Assembly (NCBI RefSeq): GCF_000372465.1
Contig: NZ_AQUZ01000019.1
Location: 71,933-135,932, forward strand
From: Kribbella catacumbae DSM 19601
GTDB lineage: Bacteria > Actinomycetota > Actinomycetes > Propionibacteriales > Kribbellaceae
Direction of reading: 5' to 3'
Length of the DNA: 64,000 bases
This document shows positions 29,801 through 38,934 of this stretch, piece after piece. Position 1 is the first letter of the stretch. The number at the start of each line of letters is the position of its first letter. The translations under genes and the position numbers were made by a program. The notes beneath the pieces are model-generated. The model was not told the origin of the DNA. It saw only the letters and a list, made by a program, of their open reading frames with translations, and did not search any database.

Positions 29801-32628
29801 AGCGTGGCGTTCAGGTCAGCGACCGACAGTGCGGCCGTTGCCGTGCCAGTCCCAGCAGCCGATCTGCTGTCGCGGGCGTACCGCAGGGAGATCCGGTACT
29901 CCCGCCCCGGGTCGAGCCCCTTGAGCGTGCGCTCGATACTTCCCAAGTTGCCGAGGCCGAGGTGGTAGCCGGTGAGGCCGAGGCCACCCTGGCCGGCAGC
30001 GGTACCGCGGACCAGCTGGACCTGGCTCTTGACAGTCCACGGGGTCATCCGAGCGTTGCCCGGGGCAACATCGACGACCGGGGCCGGGTTACCGCCCCGC
30101 CAGTCGGTGGGCAGCCGCGGGTACTCGAACTGGTCGACGACCTGCGGGGTCCGCTGGTCCATTGTGACCTTCGGGTCGATGTCCACGATCTTCGCGACCG
30201 ACGGGGTGCCGTCGGCGTCGAAGACGAACAGCATGTAGGCACCGGGAGGTGCGAACGTGCCGTCGACCGGCGAGGTGATGTTCACCGTTCCACCGGACTG
30301 GCTGAACTTCAGGTCCTGGAAGTTCTGGTCGTTGTTGAAGCCGTGCGTCACCGAGCCGTTGCGGACCAGCGTGACGCGCGAGACGGGACCGGACGCGGTG
30401 ATCTGGAAGTCGCCGTTGTAGCCGATCTTCTTCGGCGCGTTGCTGATCACCGGCCGTACTGCGGGCTGGCTGCCGTCGAACAGGTACGACGGGGAGTAGT
30501 ACTCCACGTCCGTGTAGTTCCGCGGACCAGGAGCACCGCCGCCGCCGATCATCACGCGACCATCGGGTAGCAGCAAGGCTGTGGAGTGGTAGAGCCGGGC
30601 GTGCTCGTGCGGCACGGCGACCTCGGTCCACTTACCTGTTTCGGGGTCCCAGATCTCGGCGGTCGTGGTGTAGCCACCGTTGCCGTTGTTCTCCCGGCCG
30701 CCGCCGGTCACCAGGACGTCGCCGTCGGGGAGAACTGTCGAGGTCGCCCAGTGGCGCTGGTGCTTCATCGGCTCGGTGGCCGCGATGACCGGGCCGGCCG
30801 TGCCACCGGTGATGTCGACCGTGAAGCCGGCCCGGGCGCCGTCGGGGCCGCCGCCGTTACCCCACCAACCGCCTCCGACCTGGAGGATCTTGCCGGGGCG
30901 GTACATCGTGGCCGTGGACGTCGCGCCCACCGGGTTGCCGTTCGTGCCCTGGTTGGCGATACCGGCCGGCAGCGTGCCCCGCAGGGTCAGCTGTCCCTCA
31001 CCGTTGTTGCCCTGCGGGTCGAGCTCGAACATCTGCGTGCCGCTGATGTTGAACAGGTTGCCGCTGCCCGGCGCGACGAACGCCCGCGGGTACCACCAGC
31101 GGTTCTCGTCCGCACCCGGGTGATCGGCTCCGCCGTCGCCGTACGCCGCTGAACTCTTGGCGCCGTCGAGCGTCTTCCAGCCCGAGCCCTTGTCCGGGGT
31201 GTAGATCTCCGGGGTGAGCACACCGGGTCCGCCCGGTCCGCCGCGCAGACTGCCACCCTGGACGACGATGTCACCGTTGGGCATCGTGGTGCCGGTCGGG
31301 TACCACCGGGGGAAATTCATCGGCGCTTCGTTCTGCAGCCCGTTGTTGGTCGAGTAGCTGGTGACACCGATGGCACCGTCGTTGGGAGCGTTGCCTCCCA
31401 GATTGTCGTCACCGCCGACCGTCATCGTGGAGTGATTGTGAGGGCTCTGTACCTGCATGGAGCAGAACAGATCTGTATAGGTGGTGTTCGGCAGGATGCC
31501 GTTGCGGAGGTTCGCCAGAGTTCGCGGCTGTGCCGGGTCCCAGACGTCGACCTCCATCTGGCCGCCCTGCGTGATCGAGCTGTTGCCGGTCCAGTCGAAC
31601 GGCGTGGTGTCGTTGCCCCAACCGCCGACGCTGCCGAAGGACTGCACCTTGCCGTCCGAGGTCAGCGCCATGTTGATCGGCATCAGCGGCCACGGCGTGA
31701 CGCCGCTCCAGGCGCCTGCCTTGTCCTTCACCGGCGGCGAGCAGTCCGCGGCCAGCAGCCCGGCGGCGTACGCGATGCCGTTCTTCATCTGGGCGCGGAT
31801 CGGAGCTTCGGCGTACGCCGTGCCCTCGTGACCCATGCCGGTGTACCAGGACCGCCCGGCGTCGATCTCCTGGCACCAGGTGATCGGGTGTGAGGTGCCC
31901 TGGCGACCCATCCCGTACGACGTCTCGTCGACCTCGAGCAGGGTGCGGACGTGAGGCGCCGGGTTGACGACCCAGTCGTACCACTCGTCGCTGCGGGTGA
32001 AGCTGGCCGGCAGGCCCTGCGCGAGCGGATGGCCGGTGTCCTTGACGACCACCCGGCCCGGCCGGACGGCGGGGTTCTCCGGGTGGCCCTCGGAAACCGC
32101 ACCGACGAGGCGGGCGTAGAACGGGTTGACGTCGTGCTCGCTCTCACCGACCGACCAGCCGGTGTAGTGCAGGCCGAGGTAACCGCCGCCGCCGCGGATG
32201 TACGCCTCGAGCGCGGTGCGCTGTGCCGCGTTGAAGAGCACACCGCCCGTCTGCGCGAAGAGCACGGCGTCCTTGGTGGCGAGGTTCTCGGTGGTGAAGG
32301 CCGACGGGTCTTCGGTCTCCTGGATGTTCACCGGCTGGTTGTACTGCGTCCCCAGTTCGGTGGCCAGGTCACGGATGGCCTGCCGCGCCTGCACGTGCGA
32401 GGCGTGGAAGTTGGGCTTGTAGAACAACAACACGTTGAGCTGGCCATCAGCAGCGGCGGCCAGGGCGGCCGCGCCCGGGAGCGCGGCAGCCTTGGCCGGA
32501 ACGGCGTCTGCTGAGGTGGCCCCACCGAGACCGACCGCCAGCGCCACGAACACGGCGAGGAAGCGGACGAACCATCGCGGGAACCGTGCGCTGAGCGGCA
32601 CGGGGGCTGATTTGCTGGTCACTTTCAT
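26833..32628 (-). CDS. giant secreted ThuA / copper-radical oxidase / LamG / Ig-like protein
   Basis: The protein has 1931 residues. A signal peptide (about 1-43) is followed by a ThuA-like domain (about 64-300: LLFYKP, YLGLHYTGWS, PITWCQEIDAGRSWYTGMGH). Next is a kelch propeller plus DUF1929 domain of the galactose oxidase/glyoxal oxidase type (about 310-850). All five copper-radical residues are present: Cys389 (DLFCSM) and Tyr443 (RWYPTG) for the thioether cofactor, axial Tyr680 and His681 (LYHST), and His762 (THGFNND). A beta-sandwich region follows, then LamG domain 1 (about 996-1190), an Ig-like spacer, LamG 2 (about 1321-1520), two VCBS/cadherin-like repeats (about 1546 and 1645) and two Ig-like repeats to the end. 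No sorting signal is seen. It is likely an extracellular alcohol or aldehyde oxidase making H2O2, tethered to polysaccharide by LamG. It ends the kdu operon direction, 50 bases after the aldehyde dehydrogenase. Confidence 0.85.
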   Translation of the reverse strand: MKVTSKSAPVPLSARFPRWFVRFLAVFVALAVGLGGATSADAVPAKAAALPGAAALAAAADGQLNVLLFYKPNFHASHVQARQAIRDLATELGTQYNQPVNIQETEDPSAFTTENLATKDAVLFAQTGGVLFNAAQRTALEAYIRGGGGYLGLHYTGWSVGESEHDVNPFYARLVGAVSEGHPENPAVRPGRVVVKDTGHPLAQGLPASFTRSDEWYDWVVNPAPHVRTLLEVDETSYGMGRQGTSHPITWCQEIDAGRSWYTGMGHEGTAYAEAPIRAQMKNGIAYAAGLLAADCSPPVKDKAGAWSGVTPWPLMPINMALTSDGKVQSFGSVGGWGNDTTPFDWTGNSSITQGGQMEVDVWDPAQPRTLANLRNGILPNTTYTDLFCSMQVQSPHNHSTMTVGGDDNLGGNAPNDGAIGVTSYSTNNGLQNEAPMNFPRWYPTGTTMPNGDIVVQGGSLRGGPGGPGVLTPEIYTPDKGSGWKTLDGAKSSAAYGDGGADHPGADENRWWYPRAFVAPGSGNLFNISGTQMFELDPQGNNGEGQLTLRGTLPAGIANQGTNGNPVGATSTATMYRPGKILQVGGGWWGNGGGPDGARAGFTVDITGGTAGPVIAATEPMKHQRHWATSTVLPDGDVLVTGGGRENNGNGGYTTTAEIWDPETGKWTEVAVPHEHARLYHSTALLLPDGRVMIGGGGAPGPRNYTDVEYYSPSYLFDGSQPAVRPVISNAPKKIGYNGDFQITASGPVSRVTLVRNGSVTHGFNNDQNFQDLKFSQSGGTVNITSPVDGTFAPPGAYMLFVFDADGTPSVAKIVDIDPKVTMDQRTPQVVDQFEYPRLPTDWRGGNPAPVVDVAPGNARMTPWTVKSQVQLVRGTAAGQGGLGLTGYHLGLGNLGSIERTLKGLDPGREYRISLRYARDSRSAAGTGTATAALSVADLNATLTATTDLPSTGAFGTYVGTFTAAARSQTLSLRAPGTGAGLMIDNLVIIGTDPGASDVPIHYEFEEGQGTTAANTGDAAGIGSATLTGTTSWSDSGVFGKAINLPGGSNANAVDLPDNLLQGAADFTTAFWVRPETKNDWIGLFHLGDGLGDAGSFFQIQMQTQAAGNTGLAATFKAKGNALQERVYASPVKDVAVNQWNHVAFTRQGQVGTLYLNGVAIASRNDLTIDMTDIGPTANNWLGRNGFPDPAYDGLMDDVRLYTSTLNAADVAAMYAAGSALRTTTTVKVEPVSPSPFAQPVTVSAVVADEAAAKAKGTAQLWVDGSSVGSTADVVEGAVSFPALTLSPGAHEIEVRFLAAEGWRDSSAKVSHTVQRPPPGVGVPIHYTFNEGQGTTAANTGNDPSVGAATLQGATSWVAGGRFGSAVSLPGGAASTGNQVRLPDNIEAGMDEEFTVSLWARPDALPNWVPLVQIGSSTDTFFLLQSSTQAAGATGFAATFKAPGNATQERLTLGAGNDLPLNAWTHVVFTMSGSTGKIYFDGKLQATRTDFTIGIGDIGVGGNTAANSIGGTSWGDPRFDGLVDDFRMYGYELTSEQVAELHAGPPVNAAPVGAADAYGTVEDKPLTVNAPGVLANDTDANGDALTAGGVTQPANGTVVLAANGSFTYTPKAGFSGTDTFSYTASDGIAASANTTVTITVEPGEEPPVNIAPVAGEDAYDAIEEQPLVLPAPGVLANDTDGDGDVLTATGVTQPSNGTVALAANGSFTYTPDAGFVGKDVFTYRANDGKDVSAATKVIITVKDEGGGLATTAVAGVALPTTYGATGTVSVAVSPAEATGKVELLRGATVLATATIANGKGTLVLPAKALLPGSHDLTLRYGGDAGHLPSSSTVEVVVAKVVPTMEVTAKKLPGNRALITVQLSAAGGVPVTGEVRVRIDGGATLVDTVSEGRAEFEWPRIPKGGQLTVAAAYLGSDLVEAVNVERTVKVGR

Positions 32629-32678
32629 GGCGGCACCTTCGGTTCGGCTGGACGGCGGCGAAAATAGTGAGGTGGCGG

Positions 32679-34175
32679 TTAGCGGAGTTCGGCGATGACG
32701 GTCTTGAGTTCGGTGTAGTCGTCCAGGCCGAACGAGCCGAGTTCACGGCCCCAGCCGGACTGCTTGAAGCCACCGCGCGGCAGGGTGACGTCGTCGGCGT
32801 GCCACGTGTTGAGCCACACCGTGCCGGCACGCAGGCGGCCGCCGACGCGGTGCGCAGTACCGAGATCCTTGGACCAGACGCCTGCGGCCAGGCCGTAGAC
32901 CGTGTTGTTGGCGGCCGCGACGACCTCGTCCTCGGTGTCGAAGGGGACCGCGGTCACGACCGGACCGAAGATCTCGTCGGTCTGCACGGCCATCTGCTCG
33001 GTGACGGAGGTGATTAGTGTTGGCGCGACGAAGTAGCCGCGGTCACCGACGGCGTCGGCGCTGCCCGCGGTGAGAACAGCACCCTCCTGCACTGCCCCGC
33101 GGATGTAGCCCAGCACCTTCTCGTGCTGCTCCTGGGAGACGAGCGGGCCCATGTGCGAGGCCGGGTCGAAGCCGTCGCCGACCTTGATCGCGCGCGCGGC
33201 CGCGGCCACACCCTCCACGACCTGGTCGAAGACATCGCGCTGCACGTAGAGCCGCGAGCCGTTGACGCAGCACTGCCCTTCGTTGAAGTAGCCGCCGAGC
33301 ACCGCACCGGCGACCGCGGCGTCGAGGTCGGCGTCGTTGAAGATGATGTTGGGGGCCTTGCCGCCGAGCTCCAGCGAGACCTTCTTGAGGTTGCCCGAGG
33401 CAACGGCAGCGATCTTCTTGCCGACCTCGGTGCTGCCGGTGAAGGCGACCTTGTCGACCCCGTGGTGATCGACGAGCGCGGCACCGGTGTCACCGAAGCC
33501 CGGTACGACGTTGACGACGCCCGCCGGTAGGCCAGCCTCGAGCAGCAGCTCGCCAAGGCGGAGCGCGGTCAACGGGGTCTGCTCGGCAGGCTTGAGGATG
33601 ACCGTGTTGCCCGCCGTGATGGCCGGGACGATCTTGAAACAGGCCATCAGCAAGGGAAAGTTCCACGGCACGATGCCCGCGACCACACCGATCGCCTCGC
33701 GCCGGGTGTAGGCGTGGAACTGACGGCCGGGCACGGACATCGGGATGGTCGTGCCCTCCATCTTGGTCGCCCAGCCCGCGAAGTACCGGAACAGCTCGGC
33801 GGCGGTCGCGACGTCACCGTCGCGGGCCGCCTCGACGCGCTTGCCGTTGTCGAGCGCCTCCAGTTGCGCCAGCTCGTCGGCGTGGGCCTCGATCAGGTCA
33901 CCGATCCGCCAGAGCAGATGGGAGCGGTCGCGCGGGGTCATCTTCGACCACGGCGAGGGCGACTCGAACGCAGTACGCGCGGCCACGACGGCGCGGTCGA
34001 CATCGACTGCTGACGCGTGCGCGACCTGGACGAGTACTTCCTCGGTGGCGGGGTTGACGGTGGCGAAAGTCCTGCCATCCTTGGCGTCCACCCATTCACC
34101 GTCGATGAGCAACTGCTTGGGCGAGGACAGGAACGAGCGGACAGCGGGCAGCAGGGCGGAGTTCTCGTGGGGCAT
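32679..34175 (-). CDS. NAD(P)+-dependent aldehyde dehydrogenase
   Basis: The protein has 498 residues; GGAAGG lies before the ATG. It is a full-length ALDH: VPWNFPLLM and KPAEQTPLTAL for the cofactor site, FTGSTEVGK, LELGGKAPNI with the general-base Glu, and GQCCVNGSRL whose first Cys is residue 302, the canonical nucleophile position. It probably oxidises a sugar-derived aldehyde to the acid. The place in the transporter operon suggests a role in uronate or aldehyde breakdown, possibly dealing with aldehydes from the copper-radical oxidase. Confidence 0.88.
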   Translation of the reverse strand: MPHENSALLPAVRSFLSSPKQLLIDGEWVDAKDGRTFATVNPATEEVLVQVAHASAVDVDRAVVAARTAFESPSPWSKMTPRDRSHLLWRIGDLIEAHADELAQLEALDNGKRVEAARDGDVATAAELFRYFAGWATKMEGTTIPMSVPGRQFHAYTRREAIGVVAGIVPWNFPLLMACFKIVPAITAGNTVILKPAEQTPLTALRLGELLLEAGLPAGVVNVVPGFGDTGAALVDHHGVDKVAFTGSTEVGKKIAAVASGNLKKVSLELGGKAPNIIFNDADLDAAVAGAVLGGYFNEGQCCVNGSRLYVQRDVFDQVVEGVAAAARAIKVGDGFDPASHMGPLVSQEQHEKVLGYIRGAVQEGAVLTAGSADAVGDRGYFVAPTLITSVTEQMAVQTDEIFGPVVTAVPFDTEDEVVAAANNTVYGLAAGVWSKDLGTAHRVGGRLRAGTVWLNTWHADDVTLPRGGFKQSGWGRELGSFGLDDYTELKTVIAELR

Positions 34176-34235
34176 GGTGGCCTTCCGTAGGGTGTGAGCT
34201 GGAGAACGTGCGTGATGGCATCGGATGCGGCGCGG

Positions 34236-35231
34236 CTATTTGATGATCAGGACCTTCGACCGGTCGAGAGTGAGCGCGACGGCGGCGACGATGATCGCGC
34301 CGTACAGGATCTGTTCGTAGGCGGACGGGACGCCGACGATCGGCAGGCCCACCCGGAGCAGCGTCACGACCAGCGCGCCGGCGAGGCTTCGCCAGACGCT
34401 GCCGTGCCCGCCGGTGATCGCGGTACCGCCGACGACGATCGCCGCGACGGCCGGAAGCAGCAGGTTGTCGGCCATGGTCGGGCTGCCGCTGAACTGGCGC
34501 GAGACCAGCATCACCGCGGCGAGCCCGGCGCAGGCACCGGAGACGCAGAACGCACCGATCTTGACCAGGTCGACGGGCGTGCCGGCCAGCCGGGCGGCCG
34601 ATTCGGAGTAGCCGGTGGCGGAGATCCAGCTGTGCAGCGGGGTCACCTTGAGGACTACGGAGATCAGCACGACGACGATGACCGCCACGGTGAGCGACAT
34701 CGGCACGTAGCCCCCGACGTACAGGTCCAGCCAAGCGATCGTCGAGTCGTCCACGACCCGCACGGTGCCGGCATCGGAGACGACGAGGGCGACCGCGGAG
34801 AAGATGCTCATTCCGCCCAGCGTGACGATGAAGGACGGTATCCGGAGCAGCACGTGAGCCACGCCCTGCAGCGCGCCGATCGCCGCTGCGACGAGAATGA
34901 CCGCGGGCGTGGCGAGAGCGCCGAGTTCCGGCAGCCACAGAGCGAGGAAGACGGTCGACACCGAGGCGAGCGCCGCGATGGACAGGTCGATACCGCCGCA
35001 AAGGACGACAAGCGTCGCCCCCGCGGCGAGCACGATCAGGGGCGCGGCCGTCCGGGACGCCGCAGTCAGGCTTCGCTGGGTCAGGAACTCCGGGTCGGCG
35101 ATGGTCAAGGCGGCCAGCAACACCGCCAGGGCGATGAGCGGCATGTACGACGTGAGCCGCTGCGCCGGGCCGGGACCACCCTTCACGGTGGCGGGCGCGG
35201 CGGCCGGCTTCGTGGTGACAGGGGTGCTCAT
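34236..35231 (-). CDS. sugar ABC transporter permease (RbsC-like)
   Basis: The protein has 331 residues from the ATG at 35231, which overlaps the ATPase stop (ATGA); the longer frame to 35282 lies inside that gene. Eight to ten hydrophobic helices are visible, and the BPD_transp_2 signature is at AGATLVVLCGGIDLSIAALA and GTAITGGHGSVWRSLAGALV. It is the second permease of a carbohydrate-uptake type 2 system. Confidence 0.85.
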   Translation of the reverse strand: MSTPVTTKPAAAPATVKGGPGPAQRLTSYMPLIALAVLLAALTIADPEFLTQRSLTAASRTAAPLIVLAAGATLVVLCGGIDLSIAALASVSTVFLALWLPELGALATPAVILVAAAIGALQGVAHVLLRIPSFIVTLGGMSIFSAVALVVSDAGTVRVVDDSTIAWLDLYVGGYVPMSLTVAVIVVVLISVVLKVTPLHSWISATGYSESAARLAGTPVDLVKIGAFCVSGACAGLAAVMLVSRQFSGSPTMADNLLLPAVAAIVVGGTAITGGHGSVWRSLAGALVVTLLRVGLPIVGVPSAYEQILYGAIIVAAVALTLDRSKVLIIK

Positions 35232-36787
35232 ACCATCTCTTTCACGAGGTCCAGGGGGCTCGGTTTGCCGCCGTTCGGGCAAGCGACCTCGGCCGCGACC
35301 CGTCCGTCGTTCATCACCAGAATCCGGTCGGCCATCCCGATGGCCTCCTCCAAACTGTCGGCCAGCAGCACGGTGGCCACTCCACTCCCGGCGAGCTCAC
35401 GCATCAGCCGGTACACCTCCGACCTTGCCCCGATGTCGAGGCCGCGCGTCGGATGGTCGAGCAGGAGCAGCTTGATGTCGCCGCCGACCAGCCACCGGGC
35501 CAGAACCACCTTCTGCTGGTTGCCGCCGGACAGCCGCTGGATGGCGGTGTCGCGGCCCGGCGTACGGATGGAGAGCCGGCTGATCCAGCTGTCCACCAGG
35601 GTGGCTTGCTTCTTGGGCGCCACGAGAGGTCCTGAGCAGCGGGCCTTCTGCTTGGTCAAGGTCATGTTCTCGGCCACCGACATCGGGCCCACCATGCCCT
35701 CGGTCTTGCGTTCGGCGGGGACGTAGCCGATGCCGGCCGCACAGGCGGCCCGGGTACCGGGCAGTTCGAGCTTCTTGCCGTCCATCAGGATCTCGCCGGC
35801 CGTCGTCGGCTCGGCGCCGAAGAGAGCGCGGCAGACATCCTCGCGACCGGAGCCGTGGACACCGACGATCGCCACGATCTCGCCCGCCGCGACATCGAGA
35901 TCGACGTCGCGGAACGACTTGCCCGACAGTCCGCGGACGGACAGCCGGGGCTGCTCGGCCAGAACAGGCGCTGCGGCGTTCCCGTGGTAATGGTCGTCGG
36001 ACCCGCTGGACCCGATCATCATCCGGTGCAGCTCGCCCGGAACGGCACCGGCCGTCGCGACCTCGCCGACCGACTGGCCGCCGCGCAGTACGGTGACGCG
36101 GTCGCACACGTCCAGTACTTCGTCGAGGCGATGCGAGACGAACACGACCGAGGCGAACTCGCGCAGCCGGCGAATCTGCTCGAAGAGCGTCTCGATCTCC
36201 TTCGACTCCAGTACCGAGGTGGGCTCGTCGAGAATGATGACCGGCGGGTGCTGGCTCCGCTCCTCGATCCGCAGCACCTTCGCGATCTCGACCATCTGCC
36301 GGTCGGCGAAGCTGAGCGTGTCGGTCCGGGCCAGCGGGTCGATGCTCGAGCCGATCTTGTCCAGTTGCTCCTGAGCCAGGCGACGCATCGCGTTCCAGCG
36401 GTAGAGGCCCCGGCGTACTGCGATCCCTTCGCTGCCGAGGACGATGTTCTCGGCAGCGGTCAGGTTGGGCACCAGGGACTGCTCTTGGAAGACCATCCCG
36501 ATGCCATGGTTGGCGGCCTCGACGACGCTGCGCAGTTTCACCGGCTCGCCACGGACGTAGATCTCACCGGCGTCGGGGCGGACCAGGCCGACCAACGCCT
36601 TGAGCAGCGTGGACTTGCCCGCGCCGTTCTCGCCGGCCAAACCGAGGACCTCGTGCTGGCGTACCACCAGGTCTACGCCGTCGAGGGCCTTCACGCCCGG
36701 ATAGTGTTTGACGAGGCCGCGAACCTCCAGCGCCGGTACCGGAACCGGAACCGATGTCGTGGGCTCCTGGTCGACGTGAACGCTCAT
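35228..36787 (-). CDS. sugar ABC transporter ATP-binding protein, double domain (RbsA/MglA-like)
   Basis: The protein has 519 residues, and its start overlaps the upstream permease stop (ATGA). Domain 1 has Walker A GENGAGKST, a degenerate signature LSFADRQMVEIAK and Walker B VIILDEPTS. Domain 2 has a changed Walker A (GVHGSGREDV, no Lys-Ser/Thr), signature LSGGNQQKVVLARWL, and LLLLDHPTRGLDIG with His in place of the catalytic Glu. This asymmetry is normal for the RbsA class. It powers uptake of a sugar with the two permeases. Confidence 0.88.
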   Translation of the reverse strand: MSVHVDQEPTTSVPVPVPALEVRGLVKHYPGVKALDGVDLVVRQHEVLGLAGENGAGKSTLLKALVGLVRPDAGEIYVRGEPVKLRSVVEAANHGIGMVFQEQSLVPNLTAAENIVLGSEGIAVRRGLYRWNAMRRLAQEQLDKIGSSIDPLARTDTLSFADRQMVEIAKVLRIEERSQHPPVIILDEPTSVLESKEIETLFEQIRRLREFASVVFVSHRLDEVLDVCDRVTVLRGGQSVGEVATAGAVPGELHRMMIGSSGSDDHYHGNAAAPVLAEQPRLSVRGLSGKSFRDVDLDVAAGEIVAIVGVHGSGREDVCRALFGAEPTTAGEILMDGKKLELPGTRAACAAGIGYVPAERKTEGMVGPMSVAENMTLTKQKARCSGPLVAPKKQATLVDSWISRLSIRTPGRDTAIQRLSGGNQQKVVLARWLVGGDIKLLLLDHPTRGLDIGARSEVYRLMRELAGSGVATVLLADSLEEAIGMADRILVMNDGRVAAEVACPNGGKPSPLDLVKEMV

Positions 36788-37785
36788 TTGACCACCTGGT
36801 TCCTTCGACGCTGAGGGATGACTGCCGCGGCCACGGCGGCCACGACGATGAGGCCCTGGACACCGCCCTGCCAGTAGGGGCTGACCCCTACCTGCACGAG
36901 ACCGTTCGTGAGCACTACGACGAGCAGGACTCCGACGGCGGAGTGCAGGACGCCACCCCGTCCCCCGGTGAGCAGCGTGCCGCCGACGACAGCTGCGGTG
37001 ATGGCCGAGAAGTCGTACCCGTCACCGGCCTGGACGAGGCCGGCGCCGAGCTGGCTGGTCACCATCACGCCACCCAGCCCGTAGAACGCGCCGGCCAGGG
37101 TGAAGACCGCGATCTTGTACGGCTGGACCCTGACTCCCGACAGCGTGAGGACCTCCTCGGCGCCGCCGATCGCGAAGGCGTAGCGACCGAGCCGGGTGTA
37201 CCGCTGGATGAGCCACCCCACCACCAGGCAGGCGGCGGCGATCCAGGTGAGATGGGAGAAGCCGAGGAACCGCTCGATCGCCCAGCTCTTGAGCATGGCG
37301 TCGGAGATGTTCGGCTGTACGCCGGCGAACATCAGCGTCGCGACACCGAGCCCGACGGCCGACACCCCCAGCGTGGCCATGAACGACGGCACCTTCAAGA
37401 ACACCAGGGCCAGCCCGCTCACACAGCCGAACCCGGCGCCCACCAGTACCGCGACACCGATCGCGAGGATGCCCAGATCGTTGTCGTTGCGGTTGTTCGC
37501 GACCAGGAGCGAAACGGTCAGGGCCGAGGCCCCCATCACGCCGGCCGCCGAGAGGTCGATCGACCCCATCATCAGCACGAACGTGATGCCGCAGGTGACG
37601 ACGGCGAGCACCGCCGCGGCGTCCATGATGTTCTGGACGTTGTCGATACTGCGGAACTGCGAGCTCAGCGCCGCGAACACCACGAAGATGACGACCAGGG
37701 CGGCCGGCGGGCCGGCGTCCCGCCACGACATCGCTCGCCGGGGCTGAGGGCGAGACGCCGGCGCGACCCGCGTTGTCAGGGTCAC
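36784..37785 (-). CDS. sugar ABC transporter permease (RbsC-like)
   Basis: The protein has 333 residues. The GTG at 37785 is preferred because it overlaps the stop of the binding-protein gene (GTGA). About eight helices are visible, with MMGSIDLSAAGVMGASAL and GTLLTGGRGGVLHSAVGVLL matching the other permease. It forms a heterodimer with the product at 34236. Confidence 0.85.
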   Translation of the reverse strand: MTLTTRVAPASRPQPRRAMSWRDAGPPAALVVIFVVFAALSSQFRSIDNVQNIMDAAAVLAVVTCGITFVLMMGSIDLSAAGVMGASALTVSLLVANNRNDNDLGILAIGVAVLVGAGFGCVSGLALVFLKVPSFMATLGVSAVGLGVATLMFAGVQPNISDAMLKSWAIERFLGFSHLTWIAAACLVVGWLIQRYTRLGRYAFAIGGAEEVLTLSGVRVQPYKIAVFTLAGAFYGLGGVMVTSQLGAGLVQAGDGYDFSAITAAVVGGTLLTGGRGGVLHSAVGVLLVVVLTNGLVQVGVSPYWQGGVQGLIVVAAVAAAVIPQRRRNQVVK

Positions 37786-38867
37786 GACAGGGAACCAGCC
37801 ACGCGGTTGAAGACGTTGGCGCACTTGAAGTCGGCCGGGTCCGTCTTCGGCTGCAGGAAGTCGCCGACGTTGTCCTTGCTGATCAGGAACTGCTCGGCGA
37901 AGAACGCGCGGTTCTCGGCGGCGATGTCGGCCACCTTCAGCTCACCGGTGGCGACGCAGTAACCGATCGCCAGGCCGATCCCACCCTGCCACGGGCCGTC
38001 GCTGGAGACGGTGGCGGTCATGGAGCCGTTCTTGATCGCGGTGAGAGCGTCCGGAACGGCGTCGATACCGACCACTGCCACCTTGCCGGCCCGGCCGGCC
38101 TGCTGGAGCGCTTCCAGTGCGCCAAGCGCCATGTCGTCGTTGGCGGCCCAGATGCCCTTGATCTTGTCGCCGTGCTTGGTCAGCAGCGTCTTGGTCACCG
38201 CGAGCGCCTCGGCCCGGGAGAAGTTGGCGGCCTGCTGGTCGAGCAACTTCATCCCGGTGTTCTTCTTGAGCGACGCCTCGAGACCGGCGTACCGGTCCTT
38301 GGCGGCCGCCGTGTCGAGGACGCCCTGCAGCGCGATGATGCCGCCCGAGCCGCCGATCGCGGTGGCGAGCGCGTCACCGATCTGCTGGCCCGACTCGACG
38401 CCGTTGTAGGTGATGTGGCTGAGCCACTTGTCGTAGTCGGCCGGCTTGAGGTCGGCCGGCTTGTTCCACTGGGTGACCAGGTAGGCCCCGGCCTTGTCGG
38501 CGCCCTTGACGATCGGCGTGGTGTCCGAGTCGCCGTTGGGAAGTACGTTCAGGACCAGGCACTTGGTGTTGCCGGCCAGCACCTGGCTGATCTGCTCCTG
38601 CTGCTTGGTGGAGTCGCCGCCATACGTCAGCCGCTCCTGGCTGAGCCCAACCGACTTGGCGAAGGTGTCGCCACCGGCCAGCCAGGCGGCCTCGTAGGGG
38701 TTGGACTCGTTGCGGACCTGGCCCACCAGCTTGACCTCGGATGGTTCGCACTTGCCCGCGTCCGCAGCGGTGTTGCCGGAGCTGGCCTCCTCGCTGCAGC
38801 CGGTGACCGTGACGGCCGCCAGCGACAGGCAGATCAGGGCTGCGGCGGGACGAGAGGTGAACTTCAT
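37782..38867 (-). CDS. sugar-binding lipoprotein of ABC transporter
   Basis: The protein has 361 residues. The leader ends in the lipobox VTGC, so Cys23 is lipidated. The body is a periplasmic-binding-protein type 1 fold (Peripla_BP_4): QVLAGNTKCLVLNVLPNGDS, GIIALQGVLDTAAAKDRYAG, GIWAANDDMALGALEALQQA, VVGIDAVPDALTAIKNG. It captures the substrate outside the membrane. Context with kduI/kduD suggests a uronate or its oligomer, but the family also binds ribose, xylose and inositol. Confidence 0.85.
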   Translation of the reverse strand: MKFTSRPAAALICLSLAAVTVTGCSEEASSGNTAADAGKCEPSEVKLVGQVRNESNPYEAAWLAGGDTFAKSVGLSQERLTYGGDSTKQQEQISQVLAGNTKCLVLNVLPNGDSDTTPIVKGADKAGAYLVTQWNKPADLKPADYDKWLSHITYNGVESGQQIGDALATAIGGSGGIIALQGVLDTAAAKDRYAGLEASLKKNTGMKLLDQQAANFSRAEALAVTKTLLTKHGDKIKGIWAANDDMALGALEALQQAGRAGKVAVVGIDAVPDALTAIKNGSMTATVSSDGPWQGGIGLAIGYCVATGELKVADIAAENRAFFAEQFLISKDNVGDFLQPKTDPADFKCANVFNRVAGSLS

Positions 38868-38934
38868 GGACGTTCCTCGATTTCTTCGGTGCCGGGGCTC
38901 CGGCGGGATGGCACTGACTGGTGGAGGGCCGGCC

